From positions 2,232,001-2,296,000 of the forward strand of contig NZ_CP027732.1 of assembly GCF_003852235.1 (NCBI RefSeq): a stretch of 64,000 nucleotides of DNA. The letters are read 5' to 3'. The notes beneath the pieces are model-generated. The model searched no databases. It worked only from the letters and a program-made list of their open reading frames with translations, and had not been told where the DNA came from. Positions 63,068 to 64,000 of this stretch are shown one piece after another (within the stretch, counting starts at the first letter, position 1; each line of letters starts with the position of its first letter). Origin of the DNA: Pseudomonas sp. R4-35-07 (lineage in GTDB: Bacteria > Pseudomonadota > Gammaproteobacteria > Pseudomonadales > Pseudomonadaceae). The position numbers and the translations under genes were made by a program.

Positions 63068-63973
63068 TTGAATAACCGAAGTGAGCAGTCGTTGCTCCAA
63101 CAATCTACCGTCATGATGTTAGCAGTAGCGATCGCTGGGATTGCTACTGGTTTCGTTACGGGCGCTCAATCCGTCCTGTTCGATGGTTTTTTCTCGTTGA
63201 TTGCAACCTTTATCAAAGTATTAATGCTGATTACAGCCAAACTGATCGCCAAGGAAAGTAATCACCGGTTCCAGTTTGGCTTCTGGCATTTGGAACCCAT
63301 GGTGTTACTGATCGAAGGCAGCTTTCTGTTTTTGATCGCAATCTATGCATTTCTTAACGGAGTGTCTGGATTCATCAACGGCGGTCGTGAGATTGAATTA
63401 GGGATGCTGATCATCTATGCGGCAGTGTTTACAGTCGTCGAGTTCGCCTATTTTTTCTACATCCGTTATCGAAACCGTGAGCTTAAATCAACGCTGATTC
63501 AGTTCGATAACATTAGCTGGTTGGTAGATGCGATGTTATCGGTAGGACTGCTTGTCAGCTTTCTCACTGCGTTGTTGCTCACGTCACGGGGCTATGGTCA
63601 TTTGGCCGTATATGCCGATCCGCTGATTTTGATCTTGCTGGCACTGAGTATATTGCCTCCCGCTTTCAATATACTACGTCCGGCCTTGCGTGATGTGTTG
63701 GGCATGGCGCCAGACCAATTGGACAACAAAGTGCGACAGGTGATGGACGCGATTAAAATCGAGTACGGCTTCGAGCATTACGTTTCTTATGTACAGAAGC
63801 ATGGGCGAGCGCGATTTATCGAGATCCATATTGTGCTCTCGACTGATTATCACGTGGAAGCGGTCGGGAACCTGGATACGTTACGTGACGAAATCTCGGC
63901 GAGATTGGGCCACGCAGATTCGGCACGGTGGCTGACGATTTGTTTTACGGGGGACCGGAAGTGGATTGTTTGA
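63068..63973 (+). CDS. Cation diffusion facilitator (CDF) transporter
   Basis: This 301-aa inner-membrane metal-cation/proton antiporter has six membrane segments in residues about 15-210 and a cytoplasmic C-terminal domain (EIHIVLSTDYHVEAVGNLDT). The metal-site Asp residues are seen in VLFDGFFSLIATFIKV (segment 2) and WLVDAMLSVGLLVS (segment 5). The metal cannot be predicted. The start is uncertain: a TTG at 63068 follows GAGAG, and no ATG is available near the N-terminus. It is not related in function to the fimbrial genes and may mark the end of the island. Confidence 0.85.
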   Translation: MNNRSEQSLLQQSTVMMLAVAIAGIATGFVTGAQSVLFDGFFSLIATFIKVLMLITAKLIAKESNHRFQFGFWHLEPMVLLIEGSFLFLIAIYAFLNGVSGFINGGREIELGMLIIYAAVFTVVEFAYFFYIRYRNRELKSTLIQFDNISWLVDAMLSVGLLVSFLTALLLTSRGYGHLAVYADPLILILLALSILPPAFNILRPALRDVLGMAPDQLDNKVRQVMDAIKIEYGFEHYVSYVQKHGRARFIEIHIVLSTDYHVEAVGNLDTLRDEISARLGHADSARWLTICFTGDRKWIV

Positions 63974-64000
63974 TCTCTACGTGGTCGTCACTGAAGTGGG

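Noticed and set aside
1..64000. CRISPR arrays, complete tRNA/rRNA genes, transposases or IS elements
   Set aside because: No direct-repeat/spacer arrays, complete tRNA folds, rRNA sequence or transposase motifs were seen on either strand; only a tRNA 3' fragment is present.

Overview
The window looks like part of the chromosome of a Pseudomonas, most likely of the P. fluorescens complex. Supporting features are the CatR/BenM-like, CycA-like and ornithine-cyclodeaminase remnants, Pseudomonas-type integrative-conjugative-element (ICE) genes, and an 18-bp sequence that matches the 3' end of a Pseudomonas-type tRNA-Asp as I remember it. No complete tRNA, rRNA, IS element or CRISPR array is present. 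Assignments come from reading the sequence; no database search was run.

Layout. (1) 1-4.8 kb: a metabolic cluster with a leftward operon (D-2-hydroxyacid dehydrogenase, ACS-family MFS transporter, start of a Tat-exported protein) divergent from an RraA-type aldolase and an exporter. (2) 4.8-8.4 kb: a decayed border with a frameshifted 5'-truncated LysR gene, a tRNA-Asp 3' fragment (possible att site), a cycA-like permease with one nonsense codon and a 5'-truncated ornithine cyclodeaminase. (3) 8.4-11.9 kb: an ICE remnant (ParA, AlpA, DUF3085 and other ICE proteins) that appears to have cut into the cyclodeaminase gene. (4) 13-41 kb: a nearly complete SPI-1 (Inv-Mxi-Spa) type III secretion system. 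One rightward block is invF-G-E-A-B-C-spaM-N-O-P-Q-R-S-sicA-sipB-C-D-sipA-like-iacP. A second is a short hilA-like gene-iagB-prgH-I-J-K-orgA-B-C followed by a LuxR-type response regulator. (5) 41-49 kb: candidate effectors (41.0 kb unknown; 48.0 kb HExxH metalloprotease after an alpha/beta hydrolase; a coiled-coil protein at 13.1 kb on the other side) and a 1,225-aa BvgS/EvgS-type hybrid kinase with an orphan degenerate receiver. (6) 49.8-62.8 kb: an orphan fimbrial adhesin and two chaperone-usher loci with a duplicated, partly dead adhesin gene between them. (7) 62.9-64 kb: a 28-aa membrane peptide and a CDF cation transporter.

How the parts may work together. The needle complex, translocators, chaperones and effectors form a complete injection device apart from an evident secretin pilotin. 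Adhesive fimbriae next door could provide host-cell contact. The most interesting signal is a regulatory array of TTTC boxes spaced exactly 21 bp apart, several within GAAATTTC palindromes. It occurs upstream of invF, of the hilA-like gene and of the second fimbrial operon, with a shorter copy near 14.6 kb. The architecture recalls BvgA-type binding arrays, and a BvgS-like kinase and a BvgA/EvgA-like regulator lie in the same island. I infer one phosphorelay controlling both secretion and fimbriae. The T3SS part looks less GC-rich than the flanking metabolic and ICE genes, consistent with horizontal acquisition.
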